This document shows positions 48,674-60,936 of a stretch of 64,000 bases of DNA, piece by piece; positions within the stretch are counted from its first letter, which is position 1; every line of letters begins with the position of its first letter. The notes beneath the pieces were generated by a model. It worked only from the letters and a program-made list of their open reading frames with translations. It searched no databases and was not told the origin of the DNA. Position numbers and translations under genes: made by a program. The stretch is from NCBI RefSeq assembly GCF_026914265.1, contig NC_069126.1, forward strand, positions 77,627,232 through 77,691,231, written 5' to 3'. Origin of the DNA: Mya arenaria (lineage: Eukaryota > Mollusca > Bivalvia > Myida > Myidae).

Positions 48674-51600
48674 AACCAAACTGCATTAATATTCTCCCTT
48701 CCTAGGTGACACGGGTTTCAGCATGGATGACTTCGACTACTCTTCTCTGGTGGCGGAGATCTCCATAGTGATGATCGTGCTTGGGGTCGTCCTGCTGGCT
48801 ATATCCCTGGTCGGCTGGATAAGCGCTTGCTGTAATGTCAACACGCTCGCATTGGTGGTAGGTGGCATTTTAATTCATCATTTAATGTCATCGTTATTCA
48901 AAAAATCCGAAAGCAATCTTTAATAACTGACAACAGTGCTGTTGTTATTACCCGTTTTCAAAACGTGATACCAATAAACGGTGTTTTCAACCACATTTAA
49001 TTTAAATATAGCTGAACGTAGCTTGTCTGATGACATGTTAGATTGAATGGGATATTTTTCTTACATATATGTAAAGCCTTCTTACATATGTTATTCCGCT
49101 TCAGTATGCCATCATCTTGATTGTGATCCTGCTGCCACAAATTGTCATGGTCGCTATCGTTTATGGTTCTCCTGACACCGTAAGATAACTACTTGAATAC
49201 AATATATCATAATTTAATGTACATTCGTTGTGTCAGGCACACACAGTACTATATTATCATGTTGAATTTGCAGACATTAAAAAAGCTCATTTAAAGCTGC
49301 ACTCTCACAGATTGAACGTTTTGACAACTTTTTTTAAAAAAATTTTTTGTCTTGAAACGAGCCAAATTTTGCGAAAATCCATTGAAACCGGGTTTTCAAC
49401 ACTTCTGACAAAATAATTAGATCGCAGATTTTAATATTTAAGTTAAAAATTTGATATTTTATGAATTTTTATTTAACCGTTAGTAAAACATTCTTTTCGA
49501 ACGAAAGGATGAAAATCTGCGATCTGTTTTTTTGTCAGCAATCTTTAATTATTGTTTTGCAGATATTTACGCAAACAATTTGCTCTCTATAAGACAAAAA
49601 ATAAAAAAAAGTTGTAAAAATGGTATATCTGTGAGAGTGCAGCTTTAAGATTAAATAGTCATACTCTTCTCCTCGGGGAAAGTCACCCTAGTTTTGCCCC
49701 TATCATGAAAACCTGGACGCTGGATTCTTCACTCGATACGGGCTTGTTTTATAAGCCATACTATTTGCGTTCGCACCTAATCATCAACTGTACATAACTA
49801 ATGAGATTTCTTAATGACATACTGTTTTCGAATCTCTGATGGCTAAAATTCTAGGCTGCTTAACTTGTTCCTGAAGTTTCGTTTGCATTATGTAATACAA
49901 GTTTAGTTTTTTGTTTGTCTTTATTCATAAGATTTCCGATTTTGTGTGTTTAGCTGAAGGATTACATGCGTGAGAGCATGAACAAAATGCTTGAAGACTA
50001 CGAGGGATTGCGGGGAACCAGCATGAAAACAATGGGAATGAACTTCGGCATGCAGCGGGTGCGTATACATAAGTTACATATACTCGAAAGTAATCACTTG
50101 CTGTATTGCCTCTTTTAATTTATCCAACCACTTGATGGATGTATTTATAGTGGATTTATAAGAAGTGTATGTTTCTATAATTTTATAAAAACGCTCATAA
50201 TCCCATTGAAGAGACACGCACACACGCACGCACGCACAACATGTACTGCGATCATATACCATGTTGCATCCTTGTGTTTTATGTTTTTAATGAACAATCA
50301 CAGTGTCAATGTGGTGAGCGTTATGATAGATCTCATTTTACGATATCTGCATTACATAAATACACGCGAACCTTTTGGACATTTCCCGAGCACGTCTTGT
50401 TTAAATTCGACACTGTATCATAGTATTGCAAAAATATTTTGTTACGTGACTGACACATTTAAGGCAAGTCAATGTTTGAATTTCATCTTAAAACAACACA
50501 ATAAAATATAAGGCGGCAAATCGTTAGATTTTAGTCCCAAAATCATTTATACAAACTAAAAGTTCTTCAAATTACTACTTTGGGTGTTATTTCAATTTGT
50601 ATTCAACAATGTTGAACCTAAAATTAGGATTGATTGTTGAATATTTCGAACGGGTTTAAATGAAATCGTTCCATCATACATAGAGAACTTTATTTTAATG
50701 TTTTATGAGTATAAACAAAAAATATCTCACTGATTGAACACCCTAAGTGCTGTCTTATAAATTTATGATCATATTTCCGGCAAGGCTTAAAATATTTTTT
50801 TAAGTGAATTTTAAACGTACAACTTAAGGCTACCACACGCTTCCACGCTTTGGCTCCAGCTTCCACGCTTTGGCTCCAGATCCCTGGCTTTTGGCTCCAG
50901 CTCAACCCAGAAAAAGAGTATAACATGCTTATTCCGGTAAACAGGCGGCCATTTTTATACCCGAAAAAAATGAAAGCTCTCTATAATACGGGTTTTATCT
51001 TAAATGTAAGCTTCTTGGGTGAAACTCAGCTGAAAATTGGTGAAAATGTTCTACTTTCGTTTGTAAACATGCATATGTTTGATGGGAGAATCCATAAACA
51101 ATATGTTTACAAAATAACCGAAATACGTGTGAAGATCAAACATATTTATATGGCACTGCATTCCTCGATTTCTCAAATAAGCCCTCACAATTGTGATATT
51201 AGATAAAATAACGAGTCATACTTACGTTTTATGATGATATCCGTTCTTTTGCTCTAGCTCAGAAGTGTCATTGGCTCTTTTTTTACACAGCTCCTAAAAG
51301 AGCTGGAGCCACTGTTTCGCAGCCGTGTACCATACATCCGAAACATCGAGGTTGGTTATTTCGAGATAAATTCCTAAATTCTATACTTTTATATAATAGA
51401 TAAAACATTTTTGTCTTATCAGTATGGCTGCTGTGGTGTGGACGACTACAACGACTTCACGGGTAGAGGAACATGGTTAGATGCAGCAAACGACGGAGCA
51501 CTCACTACTAATCTCATCACACCTGTTGCCTGCTGCATGACCATTCCTTCCTCACCCCTGGATGTAACGAGCTGCGCAGGGGACACAACCGACACTTCCT

Positions 51601-53491
51601 TGGACGAGGGATCAGAGATAGAAGCCCTGTCCAACCTTAATAATGCAAGTAAATCAAAGGATCAACACGATGCCCTTCTGAATGTAAAGGAATGGTTAAA
51701 AGAACGCAAGAAATACAAAATGTACATGTAAACGCTTGGATCAGGGGCAGTGCAATCCAAACTGTATTTCGATTTTCTTTTGCATGATGCTTTTCTTAGC
51801 CAGTTACACATCTATCACTTTAAGTAATTAAGTTCGAAAAAGTTTAAACTTCAAATGCTTACACTTCTCAAAACTGCAAGATTAACAGGTTTAAGTAGCT
51901 AATTTCAATTTGCCGAAATAATTACTTTTATTTAAATTTTATAAATGAATAATGGTTAACTGTGATTATCATTAAAAATGCTATTTAAAGTCTCAAAACT
52001 CTTAAAGTAGAAAACCTTATCCATATTATTGAAACACAAAAATAGTTACCATAGCTTAATCTTGTTATAAGGGACTTAGGAAGTTTTGAGAAATTGAAGT
52101 CTGGAGTTTTAATGTCTTCTTATCCTTGCTTCTTCGTATCAGGGCTGTGCAGACGTGATATGGAAAGCAGTAATAGAGGACAATAACGCCGCGTTTCTTC
52201 CTGTCATCGCCATCTGTCTTGGCTTCCAGGTCAGTTTGGTGTATGTTCACGTACTTCACAATGCCAAGAGACATCCGCAGTTTTCATTGATGCGAGATGG
52301 AATTCAGAATAATTTCATTTTTTTTATAAGACTACAAAATTAAGAGACAGAAAATGTGTTTAGTGTCATCGTGTCTCCGCCCTTACACGAAGGAGCGAAG
52401 ACGACAAGGGACGACGGCAATGACACGAAAGTACGAGGTCGAAGTAGAGAGGAGACGAAGGCGACGACGCTTAGACAAGAAGGCCAAGACGCGAAATTAC
52501 GAAAGTACGAAGGCGAAGGAGCGAAGCCATTGTGTACTCGCGTCTTCGCCGACCTCCCTTCGCTCCTTTGACTTCTTACTTCCGTGTCTTCATCCCTACG
52601 CGTCTTCATCCCTGTGCGTCTTCATCCCTACGTGTCTTCATCCCTGCGCGTCTTCGTCCCTACGCGTCTTCATCCCTACGCGTCTTCGTCCCTACGTGTC
52701 TTCATCCCTACGCGTCTTCGTCCCTTCGCATAAGGGTGGAAAAGACACGATGGCTAACTCAACACCGTATATATTACTACTAACTTTGTAATGTGGTATT
52801 GTTTTGTCTAAAACGTAAGCTATTTTTTATATTCAAATATTTCAAGAACACACGGACAGATGATTAAACGTTAATTATCAACAAGATCTTGGCAGAGAAA
52901 CTATACGCCAAAATTAATATCAAAACTATCTGTATAATCCACTTTGACTTAGTTCTACTTTAAGTCCTAATTCTCTGCACAACACATGTCCATTTCTTCT
53001 GGGGTATTTGCGATCAGAATATTCCAGGGAGATAAATTACTAAGGAATACCAGACGGTTTTAGATGCCCGTCGAAATGACGACTGAAAAACATTTAACAT
53101 TTTCATAGCACAAAAACCGCGTTGTGATCAACTTCATCCTGAGCAGCATATTATAGCAGCTACAGAAAATATGTGAAGACATTTAAACATATATTCGGTG
53201 TTGTATGTTCCAAAAAGAATTCAACACGGAACACTACGATATAGGAACAATTGAAACCTTTCCAACGATGAATGTTTAACAACTTATATTTGCGAGAAAC
53301 TATTTGAGTGTTTGCTATTTACGTCTGTATTTTCTTTTTGGATTTAAAGAAATGTATAGCAGAAAATATTAATAACAGATACAGTAAAACTACTACAAAG
53401 TTAAAATGAAGCCGTTTTGTTTCAGTTGGTCCTGATTATCTTCGCAATTCTGATCTTTAAAAACAAGGGCGTTAAGGGCGGTGCCGTGTAG
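47454..53491 (+). CDS. Tetraspanin, 9 coding exons (314 aa)
   Basis: Exons: 47454-47513, 48042-48159, 48706-48857, 49105-49179, 49954-50058, 51291-51350, 51423-51644, 52143-52229, 53426-53491; phases 0,1,0,0,0,0,0,0. The four membrane spans lie at about 5-30, 76-100, 111-129 and 281-303. The large extracellular loop (about 130-282) has the family signature CCG (193-195), a CC pair at 227-228, C241 and the late GC pair at 265-266, which makes a six-cysteine loop. Tetraspanins organise membrane microdomains and partner with integrins and other receptors (family knowledge). The small loop between spans 1 and 2 is longer than usual. The end of exon 7 needs a GC-AG intron (GCAAGT at 51645) to keep frame; the nearby GT site at 51649 would give a stop. 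A 5' UTR intron (47004-47429) is likely. Confidence 0.92.
48373..48672. repeat. (GAT)n/(GGT)n microsatellite in tetraspanin intron 2
   Basis: About 300 bp of GAT and GGT triplets ending 33 bp before the exon 3 acceptor. The Met-, Val- and Asp/Gly-rich open frames across it are artefacts. Confidence 0.97.
49295..49644. mobile_element. TTAA-flanked MITE, AGCTGCACTCT family, copy 2
   Basis: AGCTGCACTCTCACAGATTG on the left and ATCTGTGAGAGTGCAGCT on the right, with intact TTAA on both sides (49291-49294 and 49645-49648). It lies in tetraspanin intron 4. It is the best-preserved copy of the three in the window. Confidence 0.9.
50059..51290. other. Tetraspanin intron 5
   Basis: Mostly unique AT-rich sequence with a short (ACGC)n run near 50217 and three tandem copies of about 23 bp (CTTCCACGCTTTGGCTCCAG) at about 50837-50902. 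Open frames of about 100 codons here have no splice or family support. Confidence 0.5.
52367..52752. mobile_element. Foldback-type small element in tetraspanin intron 8
   Basis: The left end ATCGTGTCTCCGCCCTTAC and the right end GTAAGGGCGG-like ATAAGGGTGGAAAAGACACGAT are inverted to each other. The left half is purine-rich (GAAGACG, GACGACG) and the right half is made of 18-bp pyrimidine-rich repeats (CGTCTTCATCCCTACG), so the two halves can pair along much of their length. There is no coding capacity. Confidence 0.7.
52753..53425. other. Rest of tetraspanin intron 8
   Basis: AT-rich unique sequence with no recognised feature up to the exon 9 acceptor (TTTGTTTCAG). Confidence 0.5.
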
Positions 53492-53843
53492 CAGAAAACC
53501 AACCTATGATGATGGAACTGTACTTGCAATAGTTCCACAACAAAGCATTGCTTGTGAATGTTTACATCTGTTCTTCGATTCTCCGAACCGTTTATTTATA
53601 TATTGGCATCTACAGACATAAATGATTGTAAGAACCATCCTTATTTTGAAGGTTTCATTTGTTTTAAAAAAATCTATGTATGTTAAATCAGTTAGGATAT
53701 GCTAAGTTCATTTTTAAAGTATAAATACATGTCCTTTAATTTTATAATTGTGTAAATACTGTAACCAATATAGCAATTCAAACGCAGGACGTTTGTTGAT
53801 TGACTCTATGGTACCATTAAATGTATTAACAATATTCGTTTTG

Positions 53844-53849
53844 AATAAA
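53844..53849 (+). terminator. Polyadenylation signal of the tetraspanin gene
   Basis: AATAAA about 350 bp after the stop codon at 53491, the first canonical signal after the gene. Confidence 0.55.
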
Positions 53850-54330
53850 ATTTAAAGTAAAAAGTACTTATTCAGAAAAGAAATCCCTGCACATAACTAG
53901 TGAGCATTTATAAGCATATTAGGAAAACGTTTTACTTATATTTCACAATACAATTGCAAGTAGAAACACTGTTTTTTCAGTGTAAGATCGTATTTTATTT
54001 CACATATCGGTGAAAGAATGGAAAAAAAAACATCGGTGAAAGAATGGTAAATCATAAATGATAACTTGATAATTTTACCCTGGCTCGAGTGAAATAAATA
54101 TTATTTGATCATTTCAATGCAAACAACTCGGGACTACTTTTTCCATCTTTTGTAAGATTTGCTTCCAATGACTTGAAAAAGAACAGGCATGTAACAAGTA
54201 GAGTATACATGCTTGGTGTCGTCTGTAGTGCAGCAATAGACACAATAGCCGAACCATATCGAATTGTCAATATATAATCATGCAATATTTTTAATAAACA
54301 AGTATTTTTGAATTAACTTACCATTTTATG
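53850..54330. other. Intergenic, nothing recognised
   Basis: AT-rich sequence with a short direct repeat (CATCGGTGAAAGAATGG, twice near 54005-54050) and no gene. Confidence 0.5.
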
Positions 54331-54334
54331 TATA

Positions 54335-54870
54335 ACTATTTCGGTGACACGGTAATCACTCAAGAGTCGGTAGTCACTAAACACACGGTTTTCACTGAAG
54401 ACAATGAATTCCCTCAAACCAAGGTAGTCACTAAAGACAAGGTAGTCTACCTAGTCAAGGTGCTCATTCTATACACGGGCGTGACTCAATACAGGGGCGT
54501 GAGTCAAGACAAAATAGTCACTCAAAATACGGTAGAATTTCAAAACAAGTAAGTCAGCCAAGGCACGGCAGTTTCTCAAAACAAGGTAATCACTCATGAC
54601 ACGTAGTCTCACAAACAACGAAGTCACTAATGACAAGGAAGTCACTGAAAGCAAGATGGTCACTCGAGTCAATATACTCAAAACAAGGATGTCTCTAGGC
54701 AAGGTATTCTCTCAGTACACGGTAGTTCCTCACGACACGGTGGTCATTCAAGACACGAAAGTCACTCAAGATACGGAAACCAATCAAGACAAGGTAGTCA
54801 CTTAAAACAAGTTAGTCACTAAAGACACTTTAGTCACTCAAGATAATGTATTCTCTCAAACAGGGAAACA
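54335..54870. repeat. Diverged 21-bp minisatellite, about 25 copies
   Basis: Units approximate GTAGTCACTCAAGACAAGG with many substitutions (CACGG, TCTCAAAAC, TCACTAAAG). The 21-bp period explains short frames of seven-residue VVTKDK-like repeats. It is older than the other arrays, judging by divergence. Confidence 0.85.
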
Positions 54871-55640
54871 ACAACGACTTTATTCATTCAGACCATATTT
54901 CGGAAAATAGCGGTTTAAATGATTTAATTATAGTTATACATATAATTGTTGTCTAAGTTTTGTTTTAAGATAAATGGGTAATAGCTAGGAGGAGAAAATT
55001 GTTTCTAATGAGAGAGTGAATGTGTTCAATGGCAAACAGTCTGATGCAATCAAAATTGTTTTTTGGGTTGGAAGTCAAAGTGAGGATACATAACAGTCGG
55101 TATGGACTCGGACTATAAGTATCTTCCATGGTCGAGAGTGTAAGATTCATTCAGACCCCAGCGTAGGGTGTTTTGCTCAATCGAGGTTTACCGAGTTTCC
55201 GCAAAACACCCTGCGCGAGCGGCTATGGTAGATGCTTTTTCTCCCATCTCAGTTAAACAAAATTAAGTAAAAATGTATTTTTTGCTCAAACTCTTTTGTG
55301 CTGAGTGAAAATAATGCGTACAGATATGCGATAATTCTTGATTGTCATGGATATGCGCGCAGTGATTCAGATTATGCTAATAGTCAAAGCGGTCTTTAAA
55401 TAGTTTTAAAGCGAGTTAAGCATTATTTCTTAAAAGGTTCGCGAAAACTTTTTTATAGTGACATTTGAAAAGAGAAATAATTAGTAAACGTTCTAAAAAT
55501 TGCCACAAGACAAGGTTTCCATGATGCTACAGACGACAGTCTTCAACAAGGGAGGTAATTACAATGTGGTGACAATTAAAAAGGAGTTCCATACGGGCAT
55601 TTTATCTTCGCCTGTGGGCAAGATAAGAATTTCTAGCATA
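54871..55640. other. Intergenic with one strong hairpin
   Basis: No gene. A 16-bp inverted repeat with one mismatch (55161-55176 against 55201-55216, core GGGTGTTTTGC) surrounds a 24-base loop and may be the core of an old miniature transposon. Confidence 0.5.
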
Positions 55641-55650
55641 TTATTTGATG

Positions 55651-57715
55651 GGCTGTGTGAAGTTAGCTAAACATACGACATTGGACATTGGACATTCAAA
55701 ATCGAATGTTGTGCTGGCACGACATTGGACATTGGACATTCAAAATCGAAATAGCACGACATTGGGCATTCAAAATGATATGTCGTGCTGGCTAGTTGTC
55801 TTGGTAATAAATATAAATTTTGGACCCATGATAGACAGAGACTTCGAATGATCCTTTAAGATAGATTTGAGCAGTTCACGCGTCCATTAGCTGAATAATA
55901 CGGGGCCAGTATTGTAGTCGAATTGAACTGCTTGTTTTATATTTGAATATTTACTGAGTGCGATATTTATAAAATGTTGCAGATGTTAACACCAATAAAT
56001 TGAAATCCAAACTGAACATATAGTCATTGTATACATAAAGGCAGTAGATATATCACTAAATAATGATCCTTTACAATTGTAATTGTATAACCTCAATATG
56101 AATTATTGTTTGGTGGGACGCAATTTTGCAATCGATTGTGTTTTCTTTTACTCATAAATTGTGTTGATTGCTTTAATTGTTGATATACAACATACGCCTT
56201 ATTTCAATTTAGAAATTTTTAATCCATCAAGGGTGGACACCCTGCTGAGAGCCGGAATATGTTCAGTAGAGGTGTTATATTTTTATTGCTCAATATAATC
56301 CGCAGAAACAAAAGCGCTTTAACTAGCACTTTCATTTCACATTTTATTACTTTAATAATCATCAAAGACTTTTGTTTGAAAAATAACTTACACAAGGTTT
56401 GCATACTTTTGGTGACCAATCAAAAAACCTGATATTAAAAAGGAATCGGCCATTTTGTGAACAGATCTAAGTAAACAACACAGCACAACATTCGATTTTG
56501 AATGTCCAATGTCCAATGTCGTGCCAGCACGACTTTCATTTTTGAATGTCCAATGTCCAATGTCGTGCCAGCACAACATTCGAATTTGAATGTCCAATGT
56601 CCAATGTCGTGCCAGCACAACATTCGATTTTGAATGTCCAATGTCGTGCTAGCACGACTTTCACTTTTGAATGTCCAATGTCCAATGTCGTGCCAGCACA
56701 ACATTCGATTTTGAATGTCCAATGTCGTGCTAGCACGACTTTCACTTTTGAATGTCCAATGTCCAATGTCGTGCCAGCACAACATTCGATTTTGAATGTC
56801 CAATGTCCAATGTCGTGCTAGCACGACTTTCACTTTTGAATGTCCAATGTCCAATGTCGTGCCAGCACAACATTCGATTTTGAATGTCCAATGTCCAATG
56901 TCGTGCTAGCACGACTTTCACTTTTGAATGTCCAATGTCCAATGTCGTGCCAGCACAACATTCAATTTTGAATGTCCAATGTCGTGCTAGCACGACTTTC
57001 ACTTTTGAATGTCCAAGTCAGCACGACTTTCACTTTTGAATGTCCAATGTCCAATGTCGTGCCAGCACAACATTCGATTTTGAATGTCCAATGTCCAATG
57101 TCGTGCCAGCACAACATTCGATTTTGAATGTCCAATGTCCAATGTCGTGCCAGCACAACATTCGATTTTGAATGCCCAATGTCGTGCCAGCACGACTTTC
57201 ACTTTTGAATGTCCAATGTCCAATGTCGTGGCAGCACAACATTCGATTTTAAATGTCCAATGTCGTGCTAGCACGACTTTCACTTTTGAATGTCCAATGT
57301 CCAATGTCGTGCCAGCACTACATTCGATTTTGAATGTCCAATGTCCAATGTCGTGCCAGCACAACATTCGATTTTGAATGTCCAATGTCGTGCTAGCACG
57401 ACTTTCACTATTGAATGTCCAATGTCCAATGTCGTGCCAGCACAACATTCGATTTTGAATGTACAATGTCCAATGTCGTGCTAGCACGACTTTCACTTTT
57501 GAATGTCCAATGTCCAATGTCGTGCCAGCACAACATTCGATTTTGAATGTCCAATGTCCAATGTCGTGCTAGCACGACTTTCACTTTTGAATGTCCAATG
57601 TCCAATGTCGTGCTAGTACGACTTTCACTTTTGAATGTCCAATGTCGTGCTAGCACGACTTTCACCTTTGAATGTCCAATGTCCAATGTCGTATGTTTAG
57701 CTAACTTCACACAGC
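55651..57715. mobile_element. Foldback-like transposon with tandem-repeat arms, 10-bp target duplication
   Basis: TTATTTGATG occurs directly on both sides (55641-55650 and 57716-57725). Inside, GCTGTGTGAAGTTAGCTAAA + CATACGACATTGGACATTGG on the left is inverted perfectly at the right end. Each arm continues as tandem repeats of about 34-44 bp built on GACATTGGACATTCAAAA and GTCGTGC(T/C)(A/G)GCACGA: about three units on the left (to 55795) and about 1.2 kb on the right (56485-57690). The middle (about 55800-56480) is unique and has no recognisable transposase. This matches the layout of foldback elements, whose long inverted arms are made of short tandem repeats. Confidence 0.85.
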
Positions 57716-57725
57716 TTATTTGATG

Positions 57726-58400
57726 TACTTATCTGAGGTAGGAGAAATCGATATATTTTTGGTTTAAATAACCTTCCTGTAATTCTCGACTGGAGTAAAT
57801 GGCAGAATGGAAAAGAAAACGTACTTGCTTAAAATATCGGCTATGCATATGATATCAATATTTTATCTTTAGATTTTAATTTCATATATCCCCCACCCCT
57901 AGTGCAATACCTCAAAAAGCAGATATTGAGTTCTGGTACTAAGGTGACGATATACTTTTGGGTATTTGCAACTCCATAAGTATTATTAAATATCGGTTTC
58001 GCTTGTTTGCTAATAGTTCTAATCAAGTCAGTTGGTACTGGTATGTGCAGTGATTTTTTTTAAATTAGTTTTACCGTCTGTTCCTTCCAAATTGGGATTT
58101 TTTCGACTTTGGGAAGAGTACAAAGTCCTGCTAATATAGCAATATAATAGCAAGTATACATGTTTTAGGAAATATACATGCTTTTACTTTTCATGCATTC
58201 ATTATGCCGTTAAAGAGCTTGTCTTACCATGATTTTGTTATTCTTTGTTATGCTGTTTTATTAATTTACAGAATCTGTATTTAATCAATTAGGAAATTAT
58301 CAGTTTTTTTGGGGGGAAAATAAACGCTTTTCGCAAGGAGAAACAGCATATAGAAGACAATAAATTGCACCAAAAATTCACTTTAACAATAAAGTATATA
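57726..58400. other. Intergenic, nothing recognised
   Basis: AT-rich unique sequence between the foldback-like element and the right arm of the inverted duplication. No gene is seen. Confidence 0.5.
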
Positions 58401-59309
58401 CTTCAAACAATGAAATGAGTTATCCATGTGTTTGACAGTTGATGGGATATCGAAGTATTGTTGCGCCACAACTGTTAGGTGTCGTCAGGTTGCAGAAAGA
58501 ATGCGGCTCGAATATTTCAAATTATTTTATTAGGTTAAATAAAATTACAACATCTTCAAATACTTTGGTATCGTGTCTCAAATTAACCAAAGTGTCAGAA
58601 CTTTCAAAAAGTCACAAATCATCAAGTTTCTAAGTATAAATAAATGCCAAAATGTTTCAATTTCGTAGAAAATAAAATAACAGCCGCAGAATAAATGTTA
58701 TTCATTTGAATTCTTTGTAAAATAATCAAGCATTTTCACCAAAATTCAAAGTTTATAAAATAATCAAAGAAAACTAAAAAATGCGGCTTGTATCAACGAA
58801 AACCTAAACAAGAATGCCATCTCCCAGCAATTTCCATAGATTTGGCCATAAACTGGCCGAAAATGGGCCGAAAATTGGTCGGGTCGTTTTCTGGCCGGTG
58901 TCAAAACAGAGCGGCCCTTTTTCGGCATGAAAAGGATGCCATAATCCTAAACATTTGAGAGGTAAGTAAAATGACATTATTTGATATTTCTTATGTCCAG
59001 ATGCGGGTCGCATCAATATCACCATGACTTTAGTGTAATGAAATCTAGCCCACAGGTATCTTGACATGTAGTGATTAATTCATTTCTCCCTCTGAATAAT
59101 AATGCAACTTTGGGTTTGTCGTTAGTGGTCCGGAGTCCTTTACTCGACGGTATTTAAAATAATAATAACCTTTTCATTGATACGCTGTTTATAGTTGTAC
59201 TGTACTGTATGTAGTATCATCATTGTATCAGTGTGTGCCGTAGCCAGACTTAAAAAAACACCGAGGCAGAACGGTCTAGGGGGTCCGGGGGCATGCCCCC
59301 CCCCCCGGA

Positions 59310-60140
59310 GAATTGTTATGCCCCCGAAGGTGGGCATATTAAAATCGCACCGTCCCCTAAAATCGCTCCCTCTAAGGTCAAGGTCACACTTAGTGTTTAT
59401 TCACAATGAAATGCTGGGTATATGGACATAGAGTAAAGGTTGTCGTGTCCGGGCTGTAACTTTCTCTTGTATGGACATACTTTAAAATGATTGCCACATG
59501 TGTTCGACATACCAAGACGACGTGTCGCGTGCAAGACCCGTGTCCTTACCTCTAAGGTCACACTTCGTGTTATTCACAATGGAATGCTGCATATATAAGG
59601 ACATAGAGTATAGGTTGTCGTGTCCGGGCTGTTACTTTCTCTTGTATGGACATACTTTAAAATGATTGCCACATGTGTTCAACATACCAAGACGACGTGT
59701 CGCATGCAAGACCCGTGTCCTTACCTCTAAGGTTAAGGTCACACTTAGTGTTTATTCACAATGCTGCATATAAGCACATAGAGTATAGGTTGTCTTGTCC
59801 GGGCTGTAACTTTTTCTTGTATGGACAGAGTTTGAAATAACGTGCCACATGTGTTCAACATACCAAGACGACTTGTCGCGTGCAAGACCCATGTCCCTAC
59901 CTCTAAGGTGAAAGATACACTTAGCGTTTATTCACAATGGAATGCTGAATATAAGGTCATAAGAGTGTAGGTTGTCAAATATGGGTGATATTTTTTATGT
60001 TCAGAGGCAATTAAAAATGACTTGTCATATGTATTTGACATGTAAAGGCAATATCAACTCTTCATGTACTGACCTTGTTCATAGGTCAATGTCACATTCG
60101 GGGGCATTCGTCACATACTGTGACAGCTCTTGTTTTTACA
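59310..60140. mobile_element. Subrepeat-bearing non-autonomous element inside the insertion
   Basis: It starts with ATGCCCCCGAAGGTGGGCAT and ends near TCGGGGGCATTCGTCAC and CTGTGACAGCTCTTGTTTT. Four diverged copies of a unit of about 180 bp (CTCTAAGGTCAAGGTCACAC ... CATACCAAGACGACGTGTCG) fill it. Related repeats are frequent in bivalves (general knowledge). No coding frame belongs to it. Confidence 0.65.
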
Positions 60141-60599
60141 AGAAGCGATCTCCTGCACTCTGGAGTATATTTGGTGGAAATAAATGCATAAAAATGTTAC
60201 AAATTAATATAACATTTCAACATTTTTAGTGCTATATTTTTTGATACAGTTAAAGTTAATTCTACACTGTTAACATGATTTTAGATAAAACAAATGTGCA
60301 TTTAGAAGAAATTTACTGTCACAATCATATGAGGCTTTGTTACCAATACCATAAACCTACTTCTAAACGTCAAACATATCGTCACTTTACATAATCAATA
60401 AGTCAACATTAAACAGCATGGTACCGTAGTTTGTAAAATTTATTCTATTTTATCTAATATTCAGTTATTTTAGAGCTATAGAAATTGAAATATGGCAGCT
60501 GCCTCGGTGTATGGAGGCTATTCGTTGCCAAAAGTCCAGACGTGTAATTCCCACAATGTGCTTCTTAATCGTACTAAATATATCTTACATTTGTCAATG

Positions 60600-60936
60600 C
60601 ATTCGGAACTCCTCGGCCATTTTTTTTGAAAACAACCTCGGATGTATATGGACGGTTTACATACTTAAAAAGTGGTACGTTTAAGTCCGCTGCAAATAGA
60701 TCACGTAGTAATCTTATTTAGTAGTTAAAATTTATGACTTAACTCTTGGGAATCGTAATTATGTTTGCAATAATACACTTCACTGGCAATCAATTTAAAC
60801 TGAGAGCAATGAATACAACTCTTAAACACTACATTTAATTAATGCTTTTATTCAAAAAAATACGGACTACTTCAACAGATGTACCGGCATACATCCGAGG
60901 TTGTTTTCAAAAAAAATGGCCGAGGAGTTCCGAATG
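60600..60936. mobile_element. MULE-type MITE with 48-bp perfect inverted repeats and 9-bp target duplication
   Basis: CATTCGGAACTCCTCGGCCA at the left end and its exact inverse at the right end continue as a perfect match for 48 bp. TTGTCAATG flanks both sides directly (60591-60599 and 60937-60945). A 9-bp duplication is characteristic of Mutator-like elements. The unmutated termini indicate a recent insertion. Confidence 0.92.

Noticed and set aside
48357..48709. Met-rich, Val-rich and Asp/Gly-rich frames
   Set aside because: Translation of the (GAT)/(GGT) microsatellite in tetraspanin intron 2.
50206..50511. 101-codon + strand frame in tetraspanin intron 5
   Set aside because: No splice or family support; it begins in a (ACGC)n run.
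51649..51654. GTAAAT as the donor of tetraspanin exon 7
   Set aside because: It gives phase 1 and an early stop in exon 8. GCAAGT four bases upstream keeps the frame.
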